From Mucilaginibacter gotjawali (GTDB lineage Bacteria; Bacteroidota; Bacteroidia; Sphingobacteriales; Sphingobacteriaceae): a stretch of 64,000 nucleotides of DNA. Position 1 is the first letter of the stretch. Each line of letters starts with the position of its first letter. The stretch spans positions 4,278,001 through 4,342,000 of the forward strand of contig NZ_AP017313.1 in NCBI RefSeq assembly GCF_002355435.1, written 5' to 3'. The notes under the pieces were generated by a model that had not been told where the DNA came from, searched no databases, and saw only the letters and a program-made list of their open reading frames with translations. Made by a program: the position numbers and the translations under genes. Of the stretch, positions 17,800-25,685 are shown one piece after another.

Positions 17800-17832
17800 A
17801 GACTTACGAAGTTTTAGAAACTTCGTAAGTCT
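17800..17832. repeat. 15-bp perfect hairpin between xylB and xylA
   Basis: AGACTTACGAAGTTT and its exact complement AAACTTCGTAAGTCT around a 3-nt loop. A 16-bp tandem duplication (TATTGAATTAGTGATT twice, ~17756-17787) adjoins it. It looks like a REP-type intergenic palindrome. It could also act as an mRNA processing or stability hairpin inside the operon. Confidence 0.75.
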
Positions 17833-17848
17833 TTGGTAACGATTATTT

Positions 17849-19321
17849 TTATAGTTGTTTTTGCAGTAAAGTTTTCCATTCATGGTAAGCGGGTTCCAGG
17901 CTTTTGCCGGAGGGTTGCACCAGTTCAACCGGGTGCATATGTTCAAATGCCTGTTTAGGGGATGAAAAGATATTTGCACCAATACCTGCGCCAAGGGCAG
18001 CCCCAACGCTGCCGTCGTTTTTGTATAGTTCGACAGGCACGCCGGTTATATTAACGAAGGTTTCTGTAAATAACTCACTCAAAAACAAGTTATTTTTTCC
18101 TGCCCTGATCACTGTCGGGTTCATTCCATTTTCGCGCATAATATCCAGGCCATAGCGGAATGCAAATGCGATACCTTCCTGTACAGCCCTGATCATATGC
18201 GCCTGGGTGTGGATATTCAGGTCGATGTTACTAAATTGAGCCCCTACGATTTTATTGCTGAGCATCCGTTCAGCGCCGTTGCCGAACGGCAATACTAAAA
18301 GGCCGTTGCTGCCAGCCTGGGCTTCTGCTCCCTTGCTGTTCATCTGCAAATAACTTTCTGATCCGCCGATAATATTCTTCAACCAGCGGTACATGCTGCC
18401 TACACCATTGATACACAGGAGCACGCCCAACCGTTTTTGGGTTTCCGTATAATTTACGTGGGCAAAAGTATTTACCCGTGATTGCTGGTCGTATGCCAGT
18501 TGATCACTAACCCCGTAGATAACACCCGATGTACCTGCCGTTGCAGCCACTTCGCCCGGGTTAAGTACATTTAAAGAAAGTGCGTTATTGGGCTGATCAC
18601 CGGCTTTGTAGGTAACAGGTATGCCCGGTTTTAAATTAAGTTTTTGAGCTATGGAAGGCGTCAGGCCGCCATGTGCCGAAAATACCGGCTGAATGGCAGG
18701 AAACAAGGCTTCGTCAAAACCAAAATAGTCGATAAGATCTTTTGACAATCGATTGTTTAAAAAGTCGTAAAATATCCCTTCAGACAAAGAAGAAACAGAG
18801 GTAGAAACTTCTCCGGTTAGCCGCATGGCAATAAAGTCGCCGGGCAGCATAAATTTATCAATACGATCATAAACCTCCGGCTCATTTTCCTTTACCCAGG
18901 CCAGTTTTGATGCAGTGAAATTGCCGGGTGAATTAAGCAGGTGCGAAAGACAATGCTCCTCCCCGATGGCGCCAAAAGCCTTATTGCCTGTTTCTACCGC
19001 GCGGCTGTCGCACCAGATAATACTGTCGCGTAACACCTGCTGGTTTTTATCCACCAAAACCAAACCATGCATCTGGTAGGCTATGCCTATCGCCGCAATG
19101 TCCAAAGGATCATAAAGCCCTTTGTTATTGCAAATTACAATAGCTTTTTGAACATGTTCCCACCACATTTCCGGAGATTGCTCTGCCCAGCCAGGATGGA
19201 GTACGGTGATGGGCGATTCAATATCCGGGTATTGCGCCGAAGCGACCACCTTTTGCGTAGCAGCATCAACAACCGACGCCTTAATGGATGAAGTTCCTAA
19301 ATCAATTCCTAATAATAACAT
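17849..19321 (-). CDS. xylB: xylulokinase
   Basis: 490 aa, FGGY carbohydrate kinase. It phosphorylates D-xylulose to xylulose-5-phosphate, feeding the pentose phosphate pathway. The first phosphate motif LLGIDLGTSSIKASVVD, the substrate-site MHGLVLVDKNQQ, the segment YKAGDQPNNALSLNVL and the nucleotide-binding TAGTSGVIYG are all present, as is the C-terminal GAALGAGIGA. It is the first gene of the xyl operon and diverges from the LacI gene. The xylose-specific function rests mainly on the adjacent xylA. Confidence 0.95.
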   Translation of the reverse strand: MLLLGIDLGTSSIKASVVDAATQKVVASAQYPDIESPITVLHPGWAEQSPEMWWEHVQKAIVICNNKGLYDPLDIAAIGIAYQMHGLVLVDKNQQVLRDSIIWCDSRAVETGNKAFGAIGEEHCLSHLLNSPGNFTASKLAWVKENEPEVYDRIDKFMLPGDFIAMRLTGEVSTSVSSLSEGIFYDFLNNRLSKDLIDYFGFDEALFPAIQPVFSAHGGLTPSIAQKLNLKPGIPVTYKAGDQPNNALSLNVLNPGEVAATAGTSGVIYGVSDQLAYDQQSRVNTFAHVNYTETQKRLGVLLCINGVGSMYRWLKNIIGGSESYLQMNSKGAEAQAGSNGLLVLPFGNGAERMLSNKIVGAQFSNIDLNIHTQAHMIRAVQEGIAFAFRYGLDIMRENGMNPTVIRAGKNNLFLSELFTETFVNITGVPVELYKNDGSVGAALGAGIGANIFSSPKQAFEHMHPVELVQPSGKSLEPAYHEWKTLLQKQL

Positions 19322-19501
19322 CTTTAAATTGGTTTATAAGTAGATTCAAGCGTCAGGAACCGGGAGTCAAGAGGAAGAAAATGGAAGCGTTTTTCTGCGC
19401 TGTCAACCTTTTAAAGATTAATTATTTCAATAAAATCCTGGCTCTTGATTCCTGGCTCCTGGTTCTTTCTTTCCACAGCGAAATTAAATTATTTTTTTAA
19501 T

Positions 19502-19517
19502 CTGCAATCGATTGCAG
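19502..19517. promoter_or_regulatory. perfect 16-bp palindromic operator (LacI type)
   Basis: CTGCAATCGATTGCAG is its own reverse complement with the central CG usual for LacI-family sites. It lies in the xylB/lacI divergent region, 30 bp before the lacI start. It overlaps the TTG of a possible -33 box, with TATTTTTA at 19531-19538 as a weak -7 box. Autoregulation and control of the xyl operon are the simplest reading. A 13/16 match lies upstream of the GH10 xylanase. Confidence 0.7.
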
Positions 19518-19546
19518 GAATATATTTTATTATTTTTACGAATTGT

Positions 19547-20581
19547 ATGAAAAATAAAAAGAGAACTACTATTTATGACATCGCCAAGAAGCTGAATATT
19601 GCCGCATCTTCGGTGTCCAGGGCCTTAAATAATAGTGATCAGGTAAACGAAGCGACCAAAAAATTAATCGTTAAAACAGCCGCCGAATTAAACTATAAGC
19701 GCAACACCCTGGCTTCTAACCTGCGCAAAGGGCAGTCCAAAACAATAGGTGTAGTAGTTCCTTTTATTAATCAAAACTTTTTCTCGAATGTAATAGCGGG
19801 CATTGAGGAAGCATCCTACCAAAAAGGGTATAACCTTATCATTTGCCAGTCGAACGAATTACAGAGCAAGGAGATCAAATGTGTAAATACATTGATTAAC
19901 CAGCATGTTGATTGCATTGTAATATCCATCTCGGCAGATAGTTCAGATCACAAACACCTGCAAAATGTGCTGGATAATGGCATTCAATTGATCCAGTTTG
20001 ACCGGGTAGCCGACGAACTGGAAACTTTAAAAGTGATCAATGACAATGAACAGGCCTCGCTTGAAGCAGTTTCGCACCTGGTTGAACAAGGCTATAAGCG
20101 CATCGCCCTGCTGGAGGGGCCGCAAAACCTGCAGATCTTCCGCCAGCGCAAGGCAGGGTATTTAAATGCCCTAAAAAAATACGGGATGCCGGTACTGAAT
20201 GAACTGATAGTTGAAAATGCGTGGACAAAAGAACTGGGTGCAAAAGGAACCCGGAAATTGCTCAACCTTGCCCAGCCGCCCGATGCCATATTCGCCTCCA
20301 CATCCGATTTTTCGGCACTGGGCGTATTGGAAGTAGCTACCGCGATGGGTATTAAAGTGCCATCGGAACTGGGAATCTGCGGTTACTCCAATGAGGCTTT
20401 TACCGAGATTACCAGCCCATCCATTACCACCATCGACCAGTTTAGCGTTTATATGGGTAAAACAGTGGCTAATTTGTATTTCCAGGAAATGGAGAATAAG
20501 GAAGAGACAGCAGTGGTACCTAAGATCATCAGCATAAAGCCAAAGCTGATCGTGAGGTCATCGACAAAGAAGGGTGGATGA
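19547..20581 (+). CDS. LacI-family regulator of xylose genes
   Basis: About 344 aa from the ATG at 19547. An in-frame ATG at 19445 would add 34 residues unlike the family and run through the operator. The helix-turn-helix TIYDIAKKLNIAASSVSRAL occupies residues ~8-27, with the hinge helix near LASNLRKGQSKTIGVVVP. A periplasmic-binding-like sensor domain (VVVPFINQNFFSNVIAGIEE, ALLEGPQNL, ICGYSNEAFTEITSP) follows. It is transcribed away from xylB-xylA and is the obvious xylose-responsive repressor or activator. The effector is not shown by sequence. Confidence 0.92.
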   Translation: MKNKKRTTIYDIAKKLNIAASSVSRALNNSDQVNEATKKLIVKTAAELNYKRNTLASNLRKGQSKTIGVVVPFINQNFFSNVIAGIEEASYQKGYNLIICQSNELQSKEIKCVNTLINQHVDCIVISISADSSDHKHLQNVLDNGIQLIQFDRVADELETLKVINDNEQASLEAVSHLVEQGYKRIALLEGPQNLQIFRQRKAGYLNALKKYGMPVLNELIVENAWTKELGAKGTRKLLNLAQPPDAIFASTSDFSALGVLEVATAMGIKVPSELGICGYSNEAFTEITSPSITTIDQFSVYMGKTVANLYFQEMENKEETAVVPKIISIKPKLIVRSSTKKGG

Positions 20582-20600
20582 GGAAAACAACGAGAACTTG

Positions 20601-20768
20601 TCAGGCTTGATGTGTATCGATCTTAAGTCGCAAAGTCTTTTCCTTCCGTTTTGCATTTTTAGCCTTAATTTCCTGCATGATCTTTCTGAAATCCAATAAC
20701 TCCTCTGCCGTCCAGGGTTCAGACTTTCCGGATAAATCTATATTCTTCGGTTCTTTAATGAGTCCCAT
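20601..20768 (-). CDS. small 55-residue protein, candidate antitoxin-like partner
   Basis: A 55-codon gene starting with ATG 4 bp after the stop of the 174-residue gene, on the same strand. It reads MGLIKEPKNIDLSGKSEPWT, then a predicted amphipathic helix AEELLDFRKIMQEIKAKNAK and a basic end (RKEKTLRLKI). The tight spacing, small size, charged helix and position after a compact GNAT-like protein suggest a two-gene unit, possibly toxin-antitoxin. I do not recognise the family. It stops 20 bp before the convergent LacI gene ends. Confidence 0.65.
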   Translation of the reverse strand: MGLIKEPKNIDLSGKSEPWTAEELLDFRKIMQEIKAKNAKRKEKTLRLKIDTHQA

Positions 20769-20772
20769 TTTT

Positions 20773-21297
20773 TTAGATATTAAAGTATTTTGAAATCAGC
20801 CTTAAAGCCGCTTTAGTTTCAATGAACATTCTGAGACCACGGAAATGCGTTGCATGAAGCGATTCCTGATAATGCTTGATAAGTGCTGATTTGGCATCAA
20901 AAGCAAGGAAACCATCATAGCCCTTGGCAAACGAAACTTTGCAGGCGTAAACAACAAGGTTCCCGGGAACGCCAAAATACACTTTATCTTTCCCTTTATT
21001 AAATTTTGCACTTTCAATCAAGTGCATAAAAATATGGTCTTGCTTATCTTCTACACTCAAAAGCCCTTGTATGATTGTTGGATTATTAACTGTAGTTAGT
21101 TTATAAACTTCTTTAGTCTCATCCTTCAATTCTTTGTGCCAGTCAAATTGCCAATCTTTTTTATTTATTTGTTTAATGTCTGCACCTTTTACGGCAACAA
21201 TTTCAGTATCAAATACTTCTCCTGTTAAAGCATTCTCGATAGAATTTGTCAGCTTGTCTATAATAAAATCAAGTCCGGTATTATGCTGTTTTTTCAA
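20773..21297 (-). CDS. uncharacterised protein with possible GNAT-like C-terminal half
   Basis: 174 aa. The N-terminal half contains TGEVFDTEIVAVKGADI and a tryptophan-containing linker. The C-terminal half reads GVPGNLVVYACKVSFAKGYDGFLAFDAKSALIKHYQESL and ends RMFIETKAALRLISKYF. That pattern (central strands, a helix ending HYQESL, a final strand) resembles an acetyltransferase fold but lacks a clear acetyl-CoA loop. It has no signal peptide and is co-directional with, and 4 bp from, the 55-residue gene. It could be a toxin of a GNAT-type pair. Family assignment is weak. Confidence 0.7.
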   Translation of the reverse strand: MKKQHNTGLDFIIDKLTNSIENALTGEVFDTEIVAVKGADIKQINKKDWQFDWHKELKDETKEVYKLTTVNNPTIIQGLLSVEDKQDHIFMHLIESAKFNKGKDKVYFGVPGNLVVYACKVSFAKGYDGFLAFDAKSALIKHYQESLHATHFRGLRMFIETKAALRLISKYFNI

Positions 21298-21387
21298 TTA
21301 ACGAATTTACAAAAAAATAGGATTATTGTCAATACACGGCTTTAAATACCACCTCGCCGATTTGAAACACTATTGAGCAAGGTCCAA

Positions 21388-22206
21388 TTAATTGCGCTTC
21401 AAATGGTTCGCCACCTGGTATTCTCTTATACGCACTGCAACATCCACCATTGGCGCTACCCAAATATCCTTTTCGTTTTGTTTAATAAAATGTAAAAGCT
21501 GGCTATGCTCTTTTAAACTGACATTAAGGTTATGCCCGCCGCCAACCCCATGAAAAAGAAAAACGAGCAAGGTGTGGGTTTCCATCGCCTTTTTCACCAG
21601 GGCTATCATATAGTCCGCCGTCTGCCCATTGATGGCGTAACAATCAACGTTATCCAGGTCTACTTTATCGATAGTTTGCAGCCCCGGGGTAACACCCCTT
21701 GCGCCGGCAAAATCATTTCTCAGCTGTTCGTAAAAAAACACGTCGCCGATTTTACGGTCGCCGCAAGGATAGGCGAATGTCCGTACATCTTTGCCGTCAA
21801 TAGCTTTAAGCAAGCTATTAGTCGCCCTAATCTCATCTACCGTGCGGGCAACAGAATATTTGCTCAGATCATTATCAGGGCCAACAAAGCTGCGGCCAGG
21901 CAAACTGCCGTCGCAGGGATGAAATAAAGAATGGTTACCCAATTCGTGCCCGTGTTTAGCAGCCCGGCGCCATTCACCCATACGCTTATTTACCACAGGG
22001 GATGACCCGATAATGTAAAAAGTGCCTTTTAGTTTCATCGAATCCAGCGCCGGCACCACATTATCCAGGTCGACATCAATTGCATCATCATAAGTTAGCA
22101 CTACCGCGCATTTTTTGTTGTTCCAAACCTGTGTGTTTTGAGGCCTGAAACTTGTCCCCGCCAATAACAAGGGAATAAACAGTAAACAGCTTTTTATATT
22201 TATCAT
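21388..22206 (-). CDS. secreted polysaccharide deacetylase (CE4)
   Basis: 272 aa from the ATG at 22206, which starts a signal peptide (MINIKSCLLFIPLLLAGTSF). An ATG at 22257 would place 17 residues before it. NodB-homology motif 1 is TYDDAID (Asp40, Asp41) and motif 2 is HELGNHSLFHP (His92, His96), which together bind the catalytic metal. Later motifs TFAYPCGDRK and LLVFLFHGVGGG follow. It removes acetyl groups from a glycan. Acetyl-xylan is a plausible substrate given the nearby xylan genes, but peptidoglycan or chitin cannot be excluded. Confidence 0.88.
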   Translation of the reverse strand: MINIKSCLLFIPLLLAGTSFRPQNTQVWNNKKCAVVLTYDDAIDVDLDNVVPALDSMKLKGTFYIIGSSPVVNKRMGEWRRAAKHGHELGNHSLFHPCDGSLPGRSFVGPDNDLSKYSVARTVDEIRATNSLLKAIDGKDVRTFAYPCGDRKIGDVFFYEQLRNDFAGARGVTPGLQTIDKVDLDNVDCYAINGQTADYMIALVKKAMETHTLLVFLFHGVGGGHNLNVSLKEHSQLLHFIKQNEKDIWVAPMVDVAVRIREYQVANHLKRN

Positions 22207-22375
22207 GATGTTGGATTTGTTACCAAATATCTGTTTTAAACCGGCTAGTTTAACCATGAGAACTGAAGATGTTTTAAATTTAATTTAAAGCATGTACTCG
22301 CTTGGGGTATAACCTACTCATTCAAAGTTAGTGCAATCGTCTGTTGTTTTCAGTACCTTAACGGGTGAATAAGTA

Positions 22376-22410
22376 ATATTGGTAGCTAATACCGTAATCT
22401 GTATAACAAT
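22376..22410 (+). promoter_or_regulatory. 35-bp upstream element, copy 1 (SDR gene)
   Basis: This sequence, beginning ATATTGGTAGCTAATACC, recurs with 33 of 35 identities at 23323-23357. It is followed after exactly 22 bp by TTTGTGCT (22433-22440) in both places. It contains the dyad GGTA-N5-TACC. It looks like a regulator site placed just upstream of a -7-type box. Confidence 0.7.
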
Positions 22411-22477
22411 CGAAATAAAAATAGACCGCACTTTTGTGCTATTATAAATTGAATAACCCAACTATAAAATTATTTAT

Positions 22478-23308
22478 ATGAAAAATGTAAACGTTGTTAT
22501 CGGCGCCGGGTCAATCGGCCAGGCTATTGTACGGCGGGTTAGTGCCGGTAAGCATGTGTTGCTGGCAGATATAAAGCAGGAAAATGCGGACGCAGCCGCA
22601 AAAACACTGAATGATGCCGGGTTCACTGTAACCACAGCAGTAGTCGACGTGACATCACGTGCTTCAGTTCATGCGCTTGTTGAACTTGCGCAGACGCTCG
22701 GAGAAGTATGGGGAGTAATCCATGCGGCAGGCGTTTCTCCTTCCCAGGCCTCACCAGGAACTATCCTCAAAGTTGATCTTTACGGGACCGCGCTTGTGCT
22801 GGAAGAGTTTGGCAACGTAATCGCTGCCGGTGGCGCAGGCATTGTCATTGCGTCACAATCTGGTCACCGTTTGCCGCCGCTATCCATCCAACAAAATAAG
22901 GCACTGGCCACAACGCCGACTGAAGAGCTGTTAAACCTCCCGTTTTTGCAACCCGAAAAAGTGACGGACGCCCTTAATGCCTATCAATTATCCAAGCGCG
23001 GTAACTCTTTAAGGGTGATGGCAGAAGCAGTGCGCTGGGGAAAAAGGGGCGCACGGGTAAATACGATAAGCCCGGGAATTATAATTACGCCTTTAGCAAA
23101 TGATGAATTAAAAGGGCCGCGCGGTGATGGCTACCGCCGCATGCTCTCCGTATCTCCAGCCGGGCGGGCAGGAACGCCTGACGAGGTTGGAACTATAGGC
23201 GCGCTACTTATGGGGCCTGACGGTGCGTTTATCACCGGCAGCGACTTCCTGATGGACGGCGGCGTAACGGCGGCGTATTGGTTCGGCGACCTTGCCCCTG
23301 ATAAGTAA
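22478..23308 (+). CDS. SDR-family oxidoreductase
   Basis: 276 aa. The Rossmann loop VVIGAGSIGQAI is at the extreme N-terminus, with the acidic residue Asp31 suggesting NAD preference. HAAGVSPS follows, then the catalytic Ser in IASQSGH and the YQLSK catalytic pair (Tyr169, Lys173), and the C-terminal GSDFLMDGG. The insertion between Ser and Tyr is longer than in most classical SDRs. The substrate is unknown. It shares a duplicated upstream element with the aldo/keto reductase that follows, so both are probably controlled by one regulator, perhaps for carbonyl detoxification. Confidence 0.9.
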   Translation: MKNVNVVIGAGSIGQAIVRRVSAGKHVLLADIKQENADAAAKTLNDAGFTVTTAVVDVTSRASVHALVELAQTLGEVWGVIHAAGVSPSQASPGTILKVDLYGTALVLEEFGNVIAAGGAGIVIASQSGHRLPPLSIQQNKALATTPTEELLNLPFLQPEKVTDALNAYQLSKRGNSLRVMAEAVRWGKRGARVNTISPGIIITPLANDELKGPRGDGYRRMLSVSPAGRAGTPDEVGTIGALLMGPDGAFITGSDFLMDGGVTAAYWFGDLAPDK

Positions 23309-23322
23309 TACGCCAGGCAGTG

Positions 23323-23357
23323 ATATTGGTAGTAAATACCGTAATCTGTATAACAAT
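23323..23357 (+). promoter_or_regulatory. 35-bp upstream element, copy 2 (aldo/keto reductase gene)
   Basis: Second copy of the 22376-22410 element with the same 22-bp spacing to TTTGTGCT (23380-23387). It begins 15 bp after the SDR stop, so the reductase has its own promoter rather than depending on read-through. Confidence 0.7.
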
Positions 23358-23419
23358 AAGCTTGAAAATACGGCTGACCTTTGTGCTGGTCAGAAGATGA
23401 CAATTTAAAAAGAATAGCG

Positions 23420-24403
23420 ATGGAAAAGAGAAAACTTGGAAACAGCGGCCTGGAAGTATCAGCATTGGGCCTGGGCTGCATGGGATTAAGCTACGGTTAC
23501 GGCCCGGCTGCTGATAAACAGGATGCTATAAAACTTATCCGCCGGGCATTTGAACTTGGCGTAACGTTTTTCGACAGCGCGGAGGCTTACGGGCCCTTTG
23601 AAAACGAAGAACTGCTGGGCGAGGCGCTTGCACCCTTCCGTGATGAGGTAGTGATCGCTACTAAATTTGGATTTAAAGAGGGGAAACCTGCGCTGGGCCA
23701 GGATAGCAGCCCTGCACGGATCCGGATAGTGGCCGAGGAGGCCCTGAAACGGCTGAAGACCGATCGCATCGACCTGTTTTACCAGCACCGGGTGGATACC
23801 GCCGTGCCGATGGAAGACGTAGCGGGAACGGTAAAAGACCTGATCGCCGAAGGAAAAGTAAAACATTTTGGTATGTCAGAAGCCGGGGAACAATCTATCC
23901 GGAAGGCGCACGCTGTGCAGCCGGTAGCAGCACTTCAAAGTGAATACTCTTTGTGGTGGAGAGAGCCCGAAAAAGAAATAATGCCCACGCTGGAAGAATT
24001 GGGGATCGGCTTTGTGCCATTCAGCCCGCTGGGTAAAGGCTTTCTGACCGGCGCCATCAACGAAAATACCACCTTTGATAAAACCGATTTCCGTAATATC
24101 GTACCCCGCTTTACGCCGGAAGCAAGAAAAGCAAACCAGGCCTTGGTTGAGCTGCTTGGAAAAATTGCACAGGAAAAGCAAGCGACGCCGGCACAAATTG
24201 CACTCGCCTGGCTGCTGGCTCAAAAACCATGGATCGTTCCGATCCCGGGCACTACCAGGCTGCACCGTTTGGAAGAAAACCTGGGCGGCGCTGCGGTTGA
24301 ACTTACCGCTAATGATTTGGCAAATATTGAAGCTGCTACAGCCCAAATTACTATTGAAGGGGCAAGGTACCCGGCCAGTTTACAAGATCGCGTAGGGAAA
24401 TAA
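23420..24403 (+). CDS. aldo/keto reductase
   Basis: 327 aa from the ATG at 23420 (MEKRKLGNSGLEVSALGLGC). A GTG at 23381 would run through the promoter. It is an NADPH-dependent carbonyl reductase of the AKR superfamily. The catalytic tetrad is visible as Asp52 and Tyr57 (FDSAEAYG), Lys82 (ATKFGF) and His123 (FYQHR). The C-terminal cofactor site is IPIPGTTRLHRLEENLG (Pro, Gly, Thr, Arg). The substrate is unknown. Confidence 0.93.
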   Translation: MEKRKLGNSGLEVSALGLGCMGLSYGYGPAADKQDAIKLIRRAFELGVTFFDSAEAYGPFENEELLGEALAPFRDEVVIATKFGFKEGKPALGQDSSPARIRIVAEEALKRLKTDRIDLFYQHRVDTAVPMEDVAGTVKDLIAEGKVKHFGMSEAGEQSIRKAHAVQPVAALQSEYSLWWREPEKEIMPTLEELGIGFVPFSPLGKGFLTGAINENTTFDKTDFRNIVPRFTPEARKANQALVELLGKIAQEKQATPAQIALAWLLAQKPWIVPIPGTTRLHRLEENLGGAAVELTANDLANIEAATAQITIEGARYPASLQDRVGK

Positions 24404-24459
24404 GCGCTCCCGGTAGCCTTTGATCGTTTCTGTATTTCCTTTCCCTTGTTAGTTTCGAC

Positions 24460-24489
24460 AAAAAAAGAGCACCCTTTTGGGATGCTCTT
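24460..24489 (-). terminator. intrinsic terminator for the SusC/SusD operon
   Basis: On the minus strand the sequence reads GAGCATCCCAAAAGGGTGCTC followed by T7, a near-perfect stem with a uridine tract. It lies ~115 bp after the LamG lipoprotein stop. It may also end the convergent reductase transcript less efficiently. Confidence 0.75.
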
Positions 24490-24603
24490 CAAAACTGAAC
24501 TTTAAATGATCAACTAAATCTCACCTTAGTCTCTTTAAACAAGTGTACCGGTCTGTTCCTGGCACTAAATCACTCATTTGTTAATATTTCATCAATTAAC
24601 TGC

Positions 24604-25656
24604 CTATGGCTGTTCCATTGTATACAATGACTTTACCTCCGTATCGCTTAAAACTTTATTATAAAGATGCACGTCATCAATTGATCCCATAAAATAATTA
24701 CCGCCATAATAAGCGTTAGGGCTGTTGGGATCAGCAAAGTTATAAGCGCTTTTTGGAAGTTCGTTACCTATGGCAACAGGCGGCGGCGAAACCAACGTGG
24801 TCGGGTCACCGGTAATGTTAGCCGTTTTTACCAATGCACCGTTGATATAAAATTTCTCGGTACCGTTTGTAAAACTTGCTACTACCTGCGTCCAAACACC
24901 TAAGGTAACCGACGGGCCGCCATCATCCTGGTCATGGTCGCCGGTGCTGGTCATTACCGTAAGGAAAGGTAAGTCGCCTCCCTGCAATTGAAATTTGTAG
25001 CCGTTCCAGCGATCCAGTGAAAATATGTAATTTCCATTGCTGGCCACATCTGGTTTTATCCATGCACAAATGGTAAAGCTCGACGGCCGGAGCGACGCGT
25101 CATAAGGAACCTCAACATAAGCGCCGTTGTTAAAATGATAAGCGTTGTTGGCAACGCCATAACGGTCGGCAACCAACGCGGGCAGTGTAGCGCCATCAAC
25201 AGCGGGTGCGCCGTAAGGACCTACCCAGCCTGTTTGTAAAGTACCATCGTGGCCATTGCCTGATACATCTTTAGGATTTCCGTTAAAAGTCCAGGAGGCG
25301 ACAAGGTTTGCCGCCGAAATCTGCTGAATCAAGTTAACATTAAACTGCGCGGCAGCCCGCATTAAATTTGCTGCGGCATTATTAACCTGCTGTTGTGTAA
25401 ATTGACCGTCTACAACACTTTTGGCCAACGACAGCGCAGTTTGAAGTGCCGCTTTTGAGCCAGGTACATAATCTCCTGCTTGTTTTCCCTCAACCGCTGC
25501 GTTATAAACCGCCGTCAATGAATCTGTTTCTGCTGCAAGTTTGGTCTTATCAGAACTATAATTTGGTTTATCAGCGCTTTTCTTACACGATTGAAAGACT
25601 GCTGCCAGCGCCATCGCCATGATGAACACTGCTTTTAGTTTTTTAAGCTTTTTCAT
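24604..25656 (-). CDS. LamG/ConA-like outer-membrane lipoprotein (SusE/F position)
   Basis: 350 aa with a lipoprotein signal (AVFQSC, acylated Cys24). Residues ~40-105 are a helical FIVAR-like segment (AALQTALSLAKSVVDGQFTQQQVNNAA). Residues ~120-345 form a concanavalin-like LamG jelly roll (LVASWTFNGNPKDVSGNGHDG, FTICAWIKP, FYINGALV, GSIDDVHLYNKVLSDTEV). It is third after SusC and SusD, where surface glycan-binding proteins usually sit. A role in binding substrate at the cell surface is inferred. Confidence 0.85.
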   Translation of the reverse strand: MKKLKKLKAVFIMAMALAAVFQSCKKSADKPNYSSDKTKLAAETDSLTAVYNAAVEGKQAGDYVPGSKAALQTALSLAKSVVDGQFTQQQVNNAAANLMRAAAQFNVNLIQQISAANLVASWTFNGNPKDVSGNGHDGTLQTGWVGPYGAPAVDGATLPALVADRYGVANNAYHFNNGAYVEVPYDASLRPSSFTICAWIKPDVASNGNYIFSLDRWNGYKFQLQGGDLPFLTVMTSTGDHDQDDGGPSVTLGVWTQVVASFTNGTEKFYINGALVKTANITGDPTTLVSPPPVAIGNELPKSAYNFADPNSPNAYYGGNYFMGSIDDVHLYNKVLSDTEVKSLYTMEQP

Positions 25657-25685
25657 TTATCAATGATTATTTAAAAAATGTACAA

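Noticed and set aside
19445..19546. Upstream in-frame start for the xylose LacI gene
   Set aside because: It would encode 34 residues unlike LacI N-termini and run through the operator and promoter. The start at 19547 gives the HTH at the usual position.
20092..20301. Minus-strand frames inside the xylose LacI gene as small proteins
   Set aside because: They lie wholly in the coding region of a well-conserved regulator.
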